Counted from the first letter of the stretch, positions 39,397 through 48,611 are shown. The stretch is 64,000 nucleotides of DNA from Sinohyriopsis cumingii (GCA_028554795.2 CM068826.1:102488346-102552345); one strand, 5' to 3'. Notes: generated by a model not told the origin, from the letters alone. Made by a program: numbers and translations.

Positions 39397-41859
39397 TTCA
39401 CATAGTACTAGATTCTTGATACAAAACTAAAAATAGGTATCTAAAAAGACAAGATAATCATAGATTCTACATTAGTTCACATTTCCTGAAGGTATGATTT
39501 ACATATCAAAGTTATCTATTCTATATAACAATTATTATGTGTTTCTGCATAAAATTGATAACTAGTCACCCTGCCGTCACACATTGTATTAGTAATATCA
39601 TCTTTAAATCTTTGCCGAACATATATTTTATGGAATAGAAGCAAACTGGAGGACTGGAAAGTAACCTTCATATTCAAATATGCAAAAACAACCGATTGTT
39701 TAGACTAATACGTTTGTTTTGTATCAGGCAATTAAAACTGGGTCATCTACAGCCAGGTTCCAACATAATGATGGTCTTGTCATAAAAATATCTAATTTGC
39801 CACGATGTAGATTGTTTAAAGTTTCGAGCTTACTGCGTTACGTTTTTATTTCAAAATTTTCTTTGAATATATTGTTCGCTTTTTAAAAAAATCATGGGAT
39901 ACATGATGCCACATGTCTGCGACATGATGTTCCAGTGATTAACATCACTACAAACTGCCACACTGCAGACATCGTAGAGATATGACATAAATTGTTAAAG
40001 CTATGTTAAAAAATAAAAATAAAAAAATATTTTAAAAAAAACCACGGATTTGTATTAAACCAAAAATATTGTATAGCCTCAGGGCTATAATAAAACGAAT
40101 GGTTGCTTATCATCTTAACTGTTATTATAAACGCAAATAATGTTTGATATTATTAACTTCTCAATCATTTGTATCAAACATGTGAAGGCGACTTGAATTA
40201 AGTATGTAAATACTCAGTTATCTTTTCTCCACATTCATTATTTCGTAATATGATGTTATTATATTTAATATTATATCGCCAGCGACGAATGTCGTAAAAG
40301 TCGAAATATTTTTTATCTTAGGCCATTATCGGACAAATCCATTAGAGTAATAACATTAGTACGATTTGTTGTTGTTGTGGGGTTTAATGCCATTTTTCAG
40401 ATGATGATTGGCTATGCATAGCGGCCAGTATTAATGGTGGAGGAAGAACCCGGGAAAACCCCGTGAAGAACCACCGACCCACGAGAATCTACTGACAAGC
40501 TTTCTCACATACCCACATTGGCCGAATCCTAGACTCGAACCCACGCAGAAAGAGGTGAGATGGCAGTGATCCGTAAAGAAGAGCGCTTTAGACCACTCGG
40601 CCACTCGGGGCCCCTACTAGGATTTGTAGCCCGAGGAGTTTAAAGGGAGCAATAGCTTAAATCGTATTCAGCTGAACCGTGGTTAAACACTTCTGACATG
40701 GCAGCAATAGTACCATGGATGGATTATCATACGACATATCAAAAATGTTGACCGTGGGATATAAAATATCGCTTAAGAGTAAAGTTCAACATGTTTAAGG
40801 TCAAGGTCACATTTTCAATTTGTTACAGGTTTTGGACAGATATAGCATCATACGTTTATGTATAGACATATTAGTTTTCACCAGCCATCAAAGGTCATTG
40901 TGACTGGGTGAAGTGATTTTAAGCTTTCGGTGGTGAATAAAAAGTTACGGCGGCTTTATTTTCTATTTCTATATATTGATTGTTATCTGATTTTTTCGAG
41001 TGATGCACTCTCACGCACACGCACATGGAGCGGTATAATTTTAGAGGTCATGTGTTACAATGGCTGCAGTGATTGGTTTATTTCATAAGAGTCATAATCG
41101 ATAACGATTGGGATCGAACTTGGGTCCTCAAAGTTGACTGATGGTTGAAGTATCTTTCAAGACTTGACCTTGCCTCAGCTGAACTTATTTGGTCTGTTGT
41201 TACCGGCAAAATGGCTTATTGTGGCCAATGTTTGTAATGTTATGGAAGCCCAGCTTTAACAGATGAAGAGAGTTTTTAATACCATTAGTGTTATTATTAA
41301 TGAAAAGTATTTGGACTAAAGTATGACTCCCAGCCTATACAAATTGTTGAATTATGTCTTTGTGTGTGTGCGTGAGTTAATTATTCACAAAATACATATA
41401 CGTGTGTTTGACAGCTATTACAAAACGTGTTCTGTGCTCAACGCTAAAAACTTTCTTTTTCTTTTTTATGAAATTGTGGAGCTGCAACACTGTAGCATCG
41501 GGTGATGATCATGATGATGGTTCTAATATATCAATGACTTTATATCATTAAAGAGTCGTTATACAGTTTGCGAAGTTTGCCTTACCTTCCAGTGTACTAT
41601 AGTGTTCCTCAAGCTGAACTCTCTCACGAGTACTTTCATAGGTTTTATTTGCAGCCTTCCTGTTGCGATATAAATAATTGATTAGTAATAATAATAATTG
41701 CTAAGATGAATACTGTCCAAAACTGTGCAAACACAATGATTATTCATTATCATGAATAATTATTTTTGTATGCTTTTGCTGATGTAAACGTTCTATAAAT
41801 CGGGCGAATATATATTTCATACAAGGAATATGCGAAAGTGATTGGAAATGAACGCACCG

Positions 41860-41943
<84 letters not shown>

Positions 41944-43379
41944 GTCTCCAAATTATGCATGGTGTTACATACAAGTAAGCTTCTTTTCTTTTAATCATTT
42001 GTACAAGTCATTGCCCTCCTATCGGCATAGTTTTAATGGATTTTCATTTTTCAGTTAAGCTGATACTCACGATTTTATACAAATTTTCCTGTATTACTAG
42101 CATTTTAGTTCATTCAGCCTTGTACACGATATGTTTGAACTTACCATCGTGCGTACGTGATTGCAATCACTGCAATAACAATAGCAGTAACTGGCAGCGT
42201 TATGGAAATGATTATTATTGTGATCCTGCCTCTAAATCCAAGATCCTTATTTATAGTATTGTTGGTTATGTTTGGTGTATCTGAAATAAACAAATGTATA
42301 TGCTACAAAAGTAGATTAGATGGATAATGCACTTATCATGAAACATTCATACATGATACTATTTATTCGTCTTTGGTACCAGCACTATTTGCAATGAGAC
42401 ACTCCACGCATGACAAAACTTACCACATCATTTTGAAAATATTAAAACATATATCTACTTACATAATTAGCTCCCTAAGTTTGTTCATAATGTTAATATC
42501 TCAATATAGAAATTAGTTTTTAAATTCTAAATAATTGTAACTTCATTTGTAAAGAGCATTTTGTTAAGTCATGCTCCCAATAAGTATGACTTCAGTCAAG
42601 GTGTCAATTCCTTTTTTTCTATTTGGGCTATAGCTTTTCAAAGCATAGTAAATTGCTACATGAAATTTCTGGTACTTACTGATGTACATTAAGGTGTATG
42701 ACAATTTAGGCAGAACTAGTTATAGTACTGAAACGATTCACACGACATTTCATAAATACTTCGGATATTAAATTCGAGAAATCAAGTACCAAAAAAAATA
42801 TGTACAGAAAACGTAAGTTTGTTCTATAAGATAGTAAGAATATAGAGAACGCAAGAAACTCTGCTTTCTCATTTGTTTGACTGATTTTCTAACTTAATAT
42901 GTACATACCTAATATGATACACTCCTTAATGGACTTTGCTCCAAGATCTGTCTCTGATGTTCCATTCAAACATTCAGAACATGGTATTTCACCAGACCTA
43001 TTTTGATAAGTCCCCACACCGCATGGAATGCAAAGACCTGGTCCAGATTCAGTCTTGTAACTTCCAAGAGGACAGTCTATACATCTCGATTGGCCAGGAA
43101 GATTCTGATACATGCCTGGCGCGCAAGCTATACATTCATTTGCTCCCTCAGATGACTGGTAAGTTCCGTCGGGACATGGATCGCATTTGGTTTGGCCTGT
43201 TTGGTTTTGGAACGTACCCACGCTACAACTAATGCATGAAGTTTGGCCTGATTGATTTTGATACGTTCCAACAATACATGGGAGACATGAAGTCTGACCA
43301 TTAATTGGTTGATAGCTACCCAGTGGACATTTATGGCAAGTTGAGCTTTGATTTAATCTGTAAGTTCCAGCATTACACT
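25211..43379 (-). CDS. Host receptor-type tyrosine-phosphatase-like gene with dead, truncated phosphatase domain (11 exons)
   Basis: I assembled this gene from splice signals and reading phase. The minus-strand exons are 43379-42909, 42280-42145, 41659-41586, 35807-35674, 33806-33740, 33554-33511, 31198-31079, 27948-27826, 26911-26757, 26456-26318 and 25315-25211. Every junction has AG/GT and the phases match throughout. The product has ephrin-receptor-like (GCC2/GCC3) cysteine repeats outside the cell, one membrane span, a short tyrosine-bearing tail, and then the later part of a protein-tyrosine-phosphatase fold. In that domain the active-site loop is ruined: ILIH is followed by Thr where the catalytic Cys belongs, and there are four extra residues before the Arg. 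The first part of the domain is not found. It is therefore likely a non-catalytic receptor or scaffold. Upstream exons (signal peptide, remaining ectodomain) are not found. Confidence 0.75.
26318..26456 (-). CDS. Exon: remnant of the phosphatase active-site loop
   Basis: It encodes GCNTEQAGRLYNVFSVLHHL, then DETEFFDLELSLKIARIQRV. This matches the position of HCxxxxxRTG and the following helix. The spacing to the Arg is wrong for catalysis and the HC pair is lost. Confidence 0.8.
26757..26911 (-). CDS. Exon: WPD-loop region, degenerate
   Basis: It encodes FEARKTVIYVTVNLGLDERG, then IPANIQKLVITYVRSVRS, and ends ILIHT. The WPD catalytic aspartate motif is absent: NLGLDERGIP replaces the usual WPDHGVP. 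Two bases remain and combine with the first base of the next exon. Confidence 0.75.
27826..27948 (-). CDS. Exon: phosphatase-fold beta segment
   Basis: Forty-one codons in phase 0 beginning RGTCLGETTN. The stretch FRVQVSNTKVSSGMRFLQLQ fits the two beta strands before the WPD loop of the PTP fold. A second frame is open across the exon but does not fit the splice phases. Confidence 0.75.
30832..30933. repeat. (TA)n then (GTAT)n microsatellite in intron
   Basis: TA repeat to about 30909, then GTAT units. Confidence 0.95.
31079..31198 (-). CDS. Exon: phosphatase-fold segment with EFW motif
   Basis: Forty codons in phase 0. LCLVTTLPVLSTEFWSCVIE followed by NN and IIALGDNEE corresponds to the segment of the PTP fold usually written FIVTQxPLxxTxxDFWRM...VMLT. 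It is closer to membrane-distal (D2-type) pseudo-domains than to active D1 domains. Confidence 0.8.
31531..32120. repeat. 30-bp minisatellite, about 19.5 copies
   Basis: The unit is AATGATAGGGAGACAAATAT plus TATACATACC with small variants, strictly 30 bp except one 28-bp unit at 31981. Because 30 is divisible by 3 and the unit lacks stops, several frames on both strands stay open for 60-200 codons. These are artefacts, not genes. It lies in an intron of the receptor gene. Confidence 0.95.
32150..33281. mobile_element. 1.13-kb MITE, complete copy
   Basis: The ends are a 19-bp inverted repeat, TTATTATATGCTCATTTTT at 32150 and its complement ending at 33281. The interior has no convincing gene. 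A second copy begins at 46231 and is interrupted by the Polinton. The element sits between the 30-bp minisatellite and three decayed units of the same minisatellite (33420-33509), so it probably inserted into the array. Confidence 0.85.
33284..33413. mobile_element. 130-bp hairpin element with about 37-bp inverted repeats
   Basis: A segment beginning AGGTTACTGCATTTCTATGG (about 33285-33322) is repeated in inverted orientation at about 33372-33412 with few mismatches. The loop is about 50 bp. It directly abuts the end of the 1.13-kb MITE. It may be a foldback MITE or the outer end of a nested insertion. Confidence 0.65.
33420..33509. repeat. Three decayed units of the 30-bp minisatellite
   Basis: Units beginning GACGATAGGGAGACAAATAT, GGCCATAGGAAGACAAATAG and GACGATAAGAAGACAAGTAT are clearly related to the array at 31531-32120. 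The last ends next to an exon boundary (33511). Confidence 0.8.
33511..33554 (-). CDS. Exon: short acidic segment
   Basis: A 44-nt exon encodes an acidic helix-like stretch (AETEEVEEAIISIHS) with a strong GTGAGT donor. That donor lies at the edge of three decayed 30-bp minisatellite units. Confidence 0.65.
33740..33806 (-). CDS. Exon: cytoplasmic tail with GPYENT tyrosine
   Basis: A 67-nt exon encodes KFTSRTRREFVSGPYENTRL followed by IS. The YENT context resembles an SH2-binding phosphotyrosine site, which is an inference. Acceptor CACAG, donor GTAAAT. Confidence 0.75.
35262..35450 (+). mobile_element. Decayed tRNA-derived SINE (opposite orientation to the one at 40.4 kb)
   Basis: A degenerate A box (GGTCGAGTTGTCTAAA) and B-box-like GGGCTCGATC are followed by TGTGAGAAATCTTGCCAGTT and GATGGTTCTTTTCCC. 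These match, in the same order, the body of the SINE at 40370-40614 read on its own strand. It is about 190 bp and clearly an older copy of the same family. Confidence 0.65.
35674..35807 (-). CDS. Exon: cytoplasmic tail, juxtamembrane region
   Basis: The exon encodes 44 residues beginning DIGLEYTSKERNEY and is phase-compatible with both neighbours. The tyrosine-rich charged composition suits a receptor tail. I do not recognise a domain here. Confidence 0.75.
36091..36145 (+). CDS. Candidate first exon with signal peptide
   Basis: ATG at 36091 begins MTFVLNLLSLICMPPLFA, a classic short secretory signal. It is followed at once by a GTAAG donor (36146). It could be exon 1 of the + strand gene whose later exons are at 37405-38254, but the phase (one leftover base) needs a further exon in between. 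This is weakly supported. Confidence 0.3.
37405..37587 (+). CDS. Candidate internal exon of a small + strand gene
   Basis: The exon is bounded by a good acceptor (CTCTCACTTTCAG) and a GTAAGC donor. It encodes about 60 residues starting MKPSFTKPPRTDITEIQSIK and ending IGIPGGYPK across the junction. Its two leftover bases fit exactly with the next exon. It lies in an intron of the minus-strand receptor gene. The product is unknown. Confidence 0.5.
38050..38254 (+). CDS. Candidate last exon of the same + strand gene
   Basis: The acceptor is TTGTTGCCGCAG. The exon reads IERNISCPVIMHINLCKWTD, then PKGTAANPTAFTIEQNSLFR and so on to a TAG at 38252. Its phase matches the 37405-37587 exon. The even amino-acid composition and lack of stops in AT-rich DNA argue for a real protein, but I recognise no family. 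Confidence 0.5.
38255..40369. other. AT-rich intronic DNA
   Basis: It contains loosely repetitive TTCATTCATT/GTGCATT-rich DNA (38.4-38.9 kb) and a (GA)n run at 39353-39393. No gene is visible. Confidence 0.5.
39353..39393. repeat. (GA)n microsatellite
   Basis: About 40 bp of GA repeat. Confidence 0.95.
40370..40614 (-). mobile_element. tRNA-derived SINE
   Basis: On the minus strand from 40614 there is a tRNA-Leu/Ser-like head: GGCCCCGAGTGGCCGAGTGG with an A box, and a B box GGTTCGAGTC near 40540. A body follows, then a tail ending GGCATTAAACCCC and (CAA)n at 40370. The structure and the long non-tRNA body match tRNA-derived SINEs common in molluscs. It is well preserved. Confidence 0.85.
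41586..41659 (-). CDS. Exon: juxtamembrane tail
   Basis: A 74-nt exon continues the cytoplasmic tail, with tyrosines in the contexts KTYEST and HYSTLE that could be phosphorylated. Phase matches both neighbours. Confidence 0.8.
41862..41936. repeat. (TA)n microsatellite in intron
   Basis: About 75 bp of TA repeat. Confidence 0.95.
42145..42280 (-). CDS. Exon: transmembrane segment
   Basis: The exon encodes a short Asn/Thr-rich linker with NIT and NNT glycosylation sites, then about 24 hydrophobic residues (ITIIIISITLPV and AIVIAVIAIT) ending in Tyr-Ala-Arg. This marks a single-pass membrane span with a basic stop on the inner side. The acceptor is TTTCAG and the donor GTAAGT. Confidence 0.85.
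42909..43379 (-). CDS. Exon: ephrin-receptor-like cysteine repeats
   Basis: The 471-nt exon encodes about 156 residues with repeated CxxCxxGTYQ-type modules (for example CPLGSYQP, CIVGTYQN, CSVGTFQN, CPDGTYQS). These form the four-cysteine GCC2/GCC3 pattern of ephrin-receptor-like domains in extracellular proteins. There are several N-glycosylation sites (NQS, NQT, NRS). It starts after TTTCAG and ends before GTATGT, leaving one base that joins in phase to the next exon. Confidence 0.85.
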
Positions 43380-45553
43380 CTGAAATAATCAAGTATGGAT
43401 CTATCTGTCAATTAACAATTTTACTCCAGAGATATAATGCAAATTACCTGTGAATATAATTTAAGACTTTGCTGGGGTATTTTAAATTCGATGATGACAT
43501 TTGGAGACAAAATTGATAGTGTACTAATGAATATGAAACCGCTCTTATTAATGGCATAGTTCCATTGTGGTAAAATTCGTTTTAAGAACTTAAAGTAAGC
43601 TTCCTTTTTACTGGATATTTGTTGTTTCCCTGCCTAAAAGTCATCTACTTTGCTTCTCGTGGATGCATATTCAATAGTCCTATTTATAATTTGAATACAA
43701 TGTTCGTTGCTTTGCTTGCTCACCGATAACTGTATATATTGATAATTGTTATTGTTTTATGCATTGTAATCCAACAGGGGCGTTTCGGGGGAGGGGCGAA
43801 ATGTTTGGTCCCAACCACCCACCCACACAAATGATACCGAAACAATTGGAACGCATCCTATAGTATCTTTTCTTTACAGTTATATGCTTAAATCATGCAC
43901 TGGACAGGTATGAAATGCACGAGCTTTCAGGGGTTTTTCCCCCCAGCACACACTGTGGGTCCCGTACCACAGACCCATCTCCTACTTGTTTATGCTCCAC
44001 CACAATTCCCATAGATATTTCAGGATTCGCCACTGTTCTACGTTATCAATATTATTACGTAGCATTGCCTAGGTGATAATTATATAAATGAAAAATATGA
44101 GGAGTGCGTAATTGATCCACTTAAATCATATTAATCTACGATGACATCAGATACTTAATCTATTCAGATAAAACTCATTTGTGGTTTTTGTCCGTTCTGC
44201 CAGAACACTGTTACCTGCATGATCTCAGCTGCATCAAACTATTATTGATGTATGATAAGAATTGACTTCACTAAATACGTTTTCTCTTATAAAGACCATA
44301 CACGACTGACTTCATTGAATAATTACTCTATTATTTATGATTTATTATGATGTCAATACATTGCGCTTTAGTGACAAAAATGAGGTCGCTATGAACCAAT
44401 CAAAACCAACAGTTGGAATCACAAACCTTAACTAATTGATGATACGATGTTATTAGTAGCCAATCAAATTTTAGGTGGATGAAATAGTTTCGCTCTGTGT
44501 CATTTAGACGTCTTTGTTGACATTAGTCACCTATCACTCAAGACACGTGCGTTTTGCTTTGATTTTGGATTCTAATCGTGCTGAAGTAAACATTAACATA
44601 AACTGTTCAGCAATTTTCTTTTTCTCCCCGAACCGTTTAACAATATGACATTACTGTGTCATGTTCGTAGAAATACCTACTGTGTTTATTACAGACTCAC
44701 TAGTTATTAATTCGTACAGATTTATGGACATTACAGTGAAGCATTTCATAGTTTGACATAATTCAGCCTGTTAATTTTATGATAGCTACTGAGGATCGCA
44801 GAAGTAGAAGGATTGTTAAATCCGATACCACACCTACTCTACCGTATCGGAATACCATTATGACCTCTCTGTCTGAAAACTGGAGCAGACAAAATATATA
44901 TGAGAGAAGAAAGTATACAACTTGGGATTGCGCACGGCAAAAGATCCATACGATCTAGACCACTTTCTTTATAGAGTCAGTATCCTGTGCCAAACAACGA
45001 CAGAATTACTGACACGAGTTGCCGTGGAAATCAGGTGATCGAGTGTGCACAAGAGTAAGACTCTGCAACGTTCGCTATTTTATTTATCTGGGCTTCAGAC
45101 AGACTGTCCCTGCATTGTTGTCGACAGTTAATATTTCGGAAATAGTCGAGACTTTGGTGGGACTGTGCCAGATGGATATTGTGGGGGCTCTATCTTTAAC
45201 ACCCCTCGTAAGACAAGAGCCTGTACAACATTAAACTGCCTGGGCTTGTTTATGGAGACTTCGAGCAGATATTATAATAAACAGCTGTAGTTTCAACCGA
45301 TATCAGCGATAGTTTGCTCTTGCTCAGAGTTCTTTTACTTCACATCCGACTGTTGTCGGGAATGCTGTCAGGAACAAGAGCTCCGAAACCAGCGTAATTG
45401 ATCGAAACAATTATCTGTGAGCAGCCATTGCATTTAAAGGTCTACAGAACAGTAGATGACAGAGAGAATACAATATTAATCCACTTGCAATATCGATAGC
45501 ACATTGTCCCCGCCCCTCCCCATAAAATATTAATAATAATAATACTAAAAATG

Positions 45554-45598
<45 letters not shown>

Positions 45599-46230
45599 TA
45601 TTCATATTAGTACTAATACTAAAATAATAATATTATTACAATTTAAATAATTACAAACTTAAACAATCTTCGATAGTACATGGCTTCTGAGTGTTAACGA
45701 GTTTACTTCACATATCCATCAAGGGTTAACTAAAGGAGATTTCCCTTGCATCGATCTCGTGTTCGAACAGTATCCATTGCAATAAAATAAGTTATAATTT
45801 TTAAAACAATTTGCCGATTACTAGTTAGATATGTCATATTCTTTGAATGTTTAAGAAAAGAAAATATATTGGGAACGTTGCTTTAAAAAGAAGCTTTGTT
45901 AGAATCCTTCAAATGCTAAACTTGAAGACATGTTTTCGGTCTCCCTGGTTTCAGCAATCAGTTATTTCATGACTGTTCAGTTGATTCCAGCGATAAAGTA
46001 TTATAGATCAGAGGGACCTAATTTTGCTGCAATCAATACATATTTTTGGCAGCACTGAATGAGAAGCAATTCGCCCCTAACCTTGTAAACGAGCGATTTT
46101 GGATACAATACGAACGACTCTGCATCCAGCACTAGCTGGATATGAAATGTAAAATAGCAAACAAACCAAAGAGTTAAAACAAAAGAGAAAAAGAAATCAA
46201 TATAAACCAATACTTTTGCATGATTTAGCA
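43380..46230. other. DNA upstream of the cysteine-rich exon; no further exon identified
   Basis: The missing 5' exons of the receptor gene should be here or beyond the Polinton, but I could not support any. A possible short element with CAGGGGCG...CGCCACTG ends lies at 43779-44033 without target duplication. A (TAA)n run lies at 45553-45597. The minus-strand frame 46001-46231 has a coding-like C-terminal half but no recognised domain. Confidence 0.4.
45553..45597. repeat. (TAA)n microsatellite
   Basis: About 45 bp of TAA repeat. The poly-Leu frame across it is an artefact. Confidence 0.95.
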
Positions 46231-47137
46231 TTATTATATGCTCATTTTTTCCCCTTTAGCTTTACATTGTCAGAATCGTTCAATATTCCCCGATACTGAA
46301 CGCGCGCGACAATACACATATAGCATTCACGTGAACGAAGGAACTACTTTCTATTGTAAACAAACAATGACGCAAACACCAGCACTTTTGATTTGTAAAC
46401 AAATCATATACACTCGCGTAAGAGGCTCTTTACGTTGTGGTTATTTAAATTTGTTTCTGAATGAACTAAAACATGTTTCGTGGACTGCAAAAAAAAAACT
46501 CAGCTGTTTTGGTACATTCCGCGTTGATACAATGTTACGGATTTAGGCTAGCTACATTATATAAAAGACGGACGATTATGTCCTTACAAATAGCATACAA
46601 GTGACAAGGCATATACTGTCTTCTTTATCTTGTGATAAGAATGGCAAAATAAACTATACTTACAGTTTTACATCCTGAATTTCCTCAAAATGTTTTGTCT
46701 TAATTCTGCAAATCCGAATTGCATGAGCCATGTCATAGGTTTTCAATCTGGATTACACATTTCGAAAGTGTGCTGTAATTTCGATGATAAGTGCAATTGC
46801 ATCATCCTTACTGCACGCAAAATGAAATACACATTAAATTCCATAGCATCTTTTTCATAATTGCAGTTGAAAGACTTCATATTTTTCCCACATTATGATT
46901 TCAAACATTCAATGACAGAAACAGAAACACATTTGCAGACGTAAACAAGCTTCTCCCGCGCCACTCCGCTGTATTTCATGTATAATTTGCACAGATAAAT
47001 CCAGTCCAAAATCACAAACTTTCATCGAATCGAAACAAAATACCAAAATATATTCACTCCAGATCAAATGGAAAAGTCGTTGCAATGCGCATTCATTCAC
47101 AATATGACTGCAAATTTCAATTTTAACTAGACACGCC
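46231..47137. mobile_element. 1.13-kb MITE, second copy, interrupted by the Polinton
   Basis: It starts with the same terminal repeat TTATTATATGCTCATTTTT as the copy at 32150 and follows it closely for about 900 bp to ACTAGACACGCC. There the similarity stops abruptly. In the complete copy the same point (33065) continues ATTTTCTTTCGAAATTTCTG. Here it switches to the Polinton end, so the last 0.2 kb of this MITE should lie beyond the right end of the window. Confidence 0.85.
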
Positions 47138-47345
47138 AGTAGTGAAGGGGGTTAGATTAGCCTCAATGGAAAAAAGCATTACAGAACCCCTTGGGTCAGA
47201 TTAGCCTCAATGGAAATTTAACATGGAGAAAAATCGTGGGTCAGATTAGCCTCAATGGAAATTAACATGGAGAAAAAATCGTGGGTCAGATTAGCCTCAA
47301 TGGAAATTTAACATGGGAATAAATCGTGGGTCACTTTACCTACAA
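47138..47345. repeat. Left end of the Polinton with four subterminal direct repeats
   Basis: After the terminal AGTAGTGAAGGGGG there are four copies of a roughly 50-bp unit, each with TAGATTAGCCTCAATGG or CAGATTAGCCTCAATGG. Three carry an AACATGG...AAATCGTGGG tail. A degenerate fifth begins at 47330. This is most likely part of the terminal inverted repeat, whose partner lies outside the window. Subterminal repeats may bind integrase or replication proteins; that is an inference. Confidence 0.7.
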
Positions 47346-47420
47346 GAGAAATGGAATATGGGATTTTTGTTTTTTTAAAAATTAAAAAATAAAAAAAGGG
47401 GTAGGCAATGGAAAGGCTAT

Positions 47421-47458
47421 CTCTTTTCGAGAAATATGGCTGGCCCTGAAAAGGGCCT
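47421..47458 (-). terminator. Histone-type 3' end signal 1 (stem-loop plus purine element)
   Basis: The minus strand reads AAAGGCCCTTTTCAGGGCC with a perfect 6-bp stem and TTTC loop (stem-loop 47457-47442), then AGCCA. A purine-rich CGAAAAGAGA follows about 10-15 nt later. This fits the metazoan replication-dependent histone consensus (GGYYCTTTTCAGRRCC, ACCCA, then a U7-pairing purine element). It lies about 20 nt after the stop of the gene at 47477. Confidence 0.85.
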
Positions 47459-47476
47459 TTGGGTTTTCTTCTGCTT

Positions 47477-47854
47477 CTAATTTCTTCTTTTCCTCCACCA
47501 ACTTCTTATTTTATCTCCAACACTCTTTCTCTTCTTTTTTTTCTCCTCCTCTTCTTTCTTCTCTTCCTCCTCTTCTTTCTTCTTCTTCTCATTTTCTTCT
47601 TCTTTTTCAATTTTTTCGTTCCATGTTCTTATTCTTATCTTTTCCTCTTCATCCTCCTTCTCCTCCTTTATTTCCTTCATCACACCACTAATTTTGTCCT
47701 TTGCTTTTCTTAAGTTGTTAATTTCCATCTTTACACGATGGGGACTATAGGAATAATGGTCTTCAACGAGTCTTATTAACATCTGTTCCATTATTCCTAA
47801 GTTGTCTAAAACGTCTTGCAAGGTTTGTATTTTGTCCATTTGGTTTGACGCCAT
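47477..47854 (-). CDS. Left-end small gene A, charged coiled-coil protein
   Basis: The start is the ATG at 47854 (MASNQMDK), about 45 nt after a TATA-like box; the longer open frame upstream runs through the promoter and is not used. The 125-residue product has a helical N-terminal half (LQDVLDNLGIMEQMLIRLVE). A long Glu/Lys low-complexity coiled coil follows, then a basic amphipathic end (KIRSWWRKRRN). No known family is recognised. It shares its layout with genes B and C: promoter module, short 5' leader, short charged helical protein, histone-type 3' end. Function unknown; an early or regulatory role is only a guess. Confidence 0.75.
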   Translation of the reverse strand: MASNQMDKIQTLQDVLDNLGIMEQMLIRLVEDHYSYSPHRVKMEINNLRKAKDKISGVMKEIKEEKEDEEEKIRIRTWNEKIEKEEENEKKKKEEEEEKKEEEEKKKKRKSVGDKIRSWWRKRRN

Positions 47855-47900
47855 CTTCTTTTTATTCTTTGCAGAATGGTTTGAACAACTAACACTGTGG

Positions 47901-48011
47901 GTTCTTATAGTGAAAGCGCGGACGTGAAGGAAAACATCCCCTAAAAACATAAAATTCATCTTACCTAGATCATGACCGAACATCGCGCGTACGTGAAGGA
48001 AAACATCCCCC
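47901..48011 (-). promoter_or_regulatory. Promoter module of gene A (two copies of the shared motif plus TATA)
   Basis: On the minus strand a distal copy (48011-47984) and a proximal copy (47941-47912) of GATGTTTTCCTTCACGT(C/A)C plus GCGC are separated by a 40-bp spacer containing ATCTAGGTAAGAT. The proximal copy is followed at once by CTATAAGAAC (47910-47901). The same arrangement precedes gene B. Confidence 0.75.
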
Positions 48012-48236
48012 TACTTTTCTCATTTCATATAATATAACCCTAACTATACTCTCTACATACGCTAAGAAACCCATAATCTACTATTCACACTAAGTTACTT
48101 CAGCATTTACAAACACACAAACTTACTTCAGCATTTCCAAACACAAACACACAAACACATACACTTCCACTATTAATAAAGAGTTAGTGTTTATATTCAC
48201 ACTACTCTACCTACACACATTGGCAAATCTATAGTT

Positions 48237-48278
48237 ATTTCTTTTCTAGAGTATTGGGGTAGCCCTGAAAAGGGCTGT
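48237..48278 (-). terminator. Histone-type 3' end signal 2
   Basis: The minus strand reads ACAGCCCTTTTCAGGGCTAC with a perfect stem (48276-48261) and TTTC loop, then ACCCC and, 12 nt on, TAGAAAAGAAA. It lies about 27 nt after the stop of gene B. The surrounding 80 bp are nearly identical to signal 3. Confidence 0.88.
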
Positions 48279-48302
48279 TTTTTTAACTCCAGATGCACCT
48301 AT

Positions 48303-48611
48303 CTAATGGTTGCACCTTCCATGCCTGGCACCGCACACGCATCTTTGACTCCAGTCTCTTTTTACTTTTTGTCTTGAGAGTGCAGAGGCGGGATGATTCG
48401 CTTCAGCACCCCAATCCTCTGTCTCGGGAATATTGTAAGACATCCTCTCTTCTCTTTTCTTTTCCTCTTCTTCCCTCTCTCTTCTCTCCTCCTCTTCCTT
48501 CTTTATTCTTGCTTCTTCTACGATAGCCTCCGCTGATAGTTCGTTTACTATGCGCCTGGCATATTCCAGGTGCATCTGGAGTTCTAACAGTTTCACTATT
48601 CTGCTATTCAT
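48303..48611 (-). CDS. Left-end small gene B, charged coiled-coil protein
   Basis: The first ATG after the TATA box is at 48611 (MNSRIVKLLELQ); the longer frame begins with TTG. The product is about 102 residues. It has a helical N-terminus (LLELQMHLEYARRIVNEL), an Arg/Glu/Lys coil (KKEEEERREREEEEKKREER), then a tail with CVCGARHGRCNH that might bind metal. It is similar in size and layout to gene A and followed by its own histone-type signal. Function unknown. Confidence 0.75.
   Translation of the reverse strand: MNSRIVKLLELQMHLEYARRIVNELSAEAIVEEARIKKEEEERREREEEEKKREERMSYNIPETEDWGAEANHPASALSRQKVKRDWSQRCVCGARHGRCNH

Noticed and set aside
43779-44033. Possible hAT-like element with CAGGGGCG and CGCCACTG ends
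   Set aside because: Inverted repeats are short and imperfect, and there is no matching target duplication.
47459-47713. Leucine/Phe-rich + strand frame
   Set aside because: Antisense of the Glu/Lys coil of gene A.
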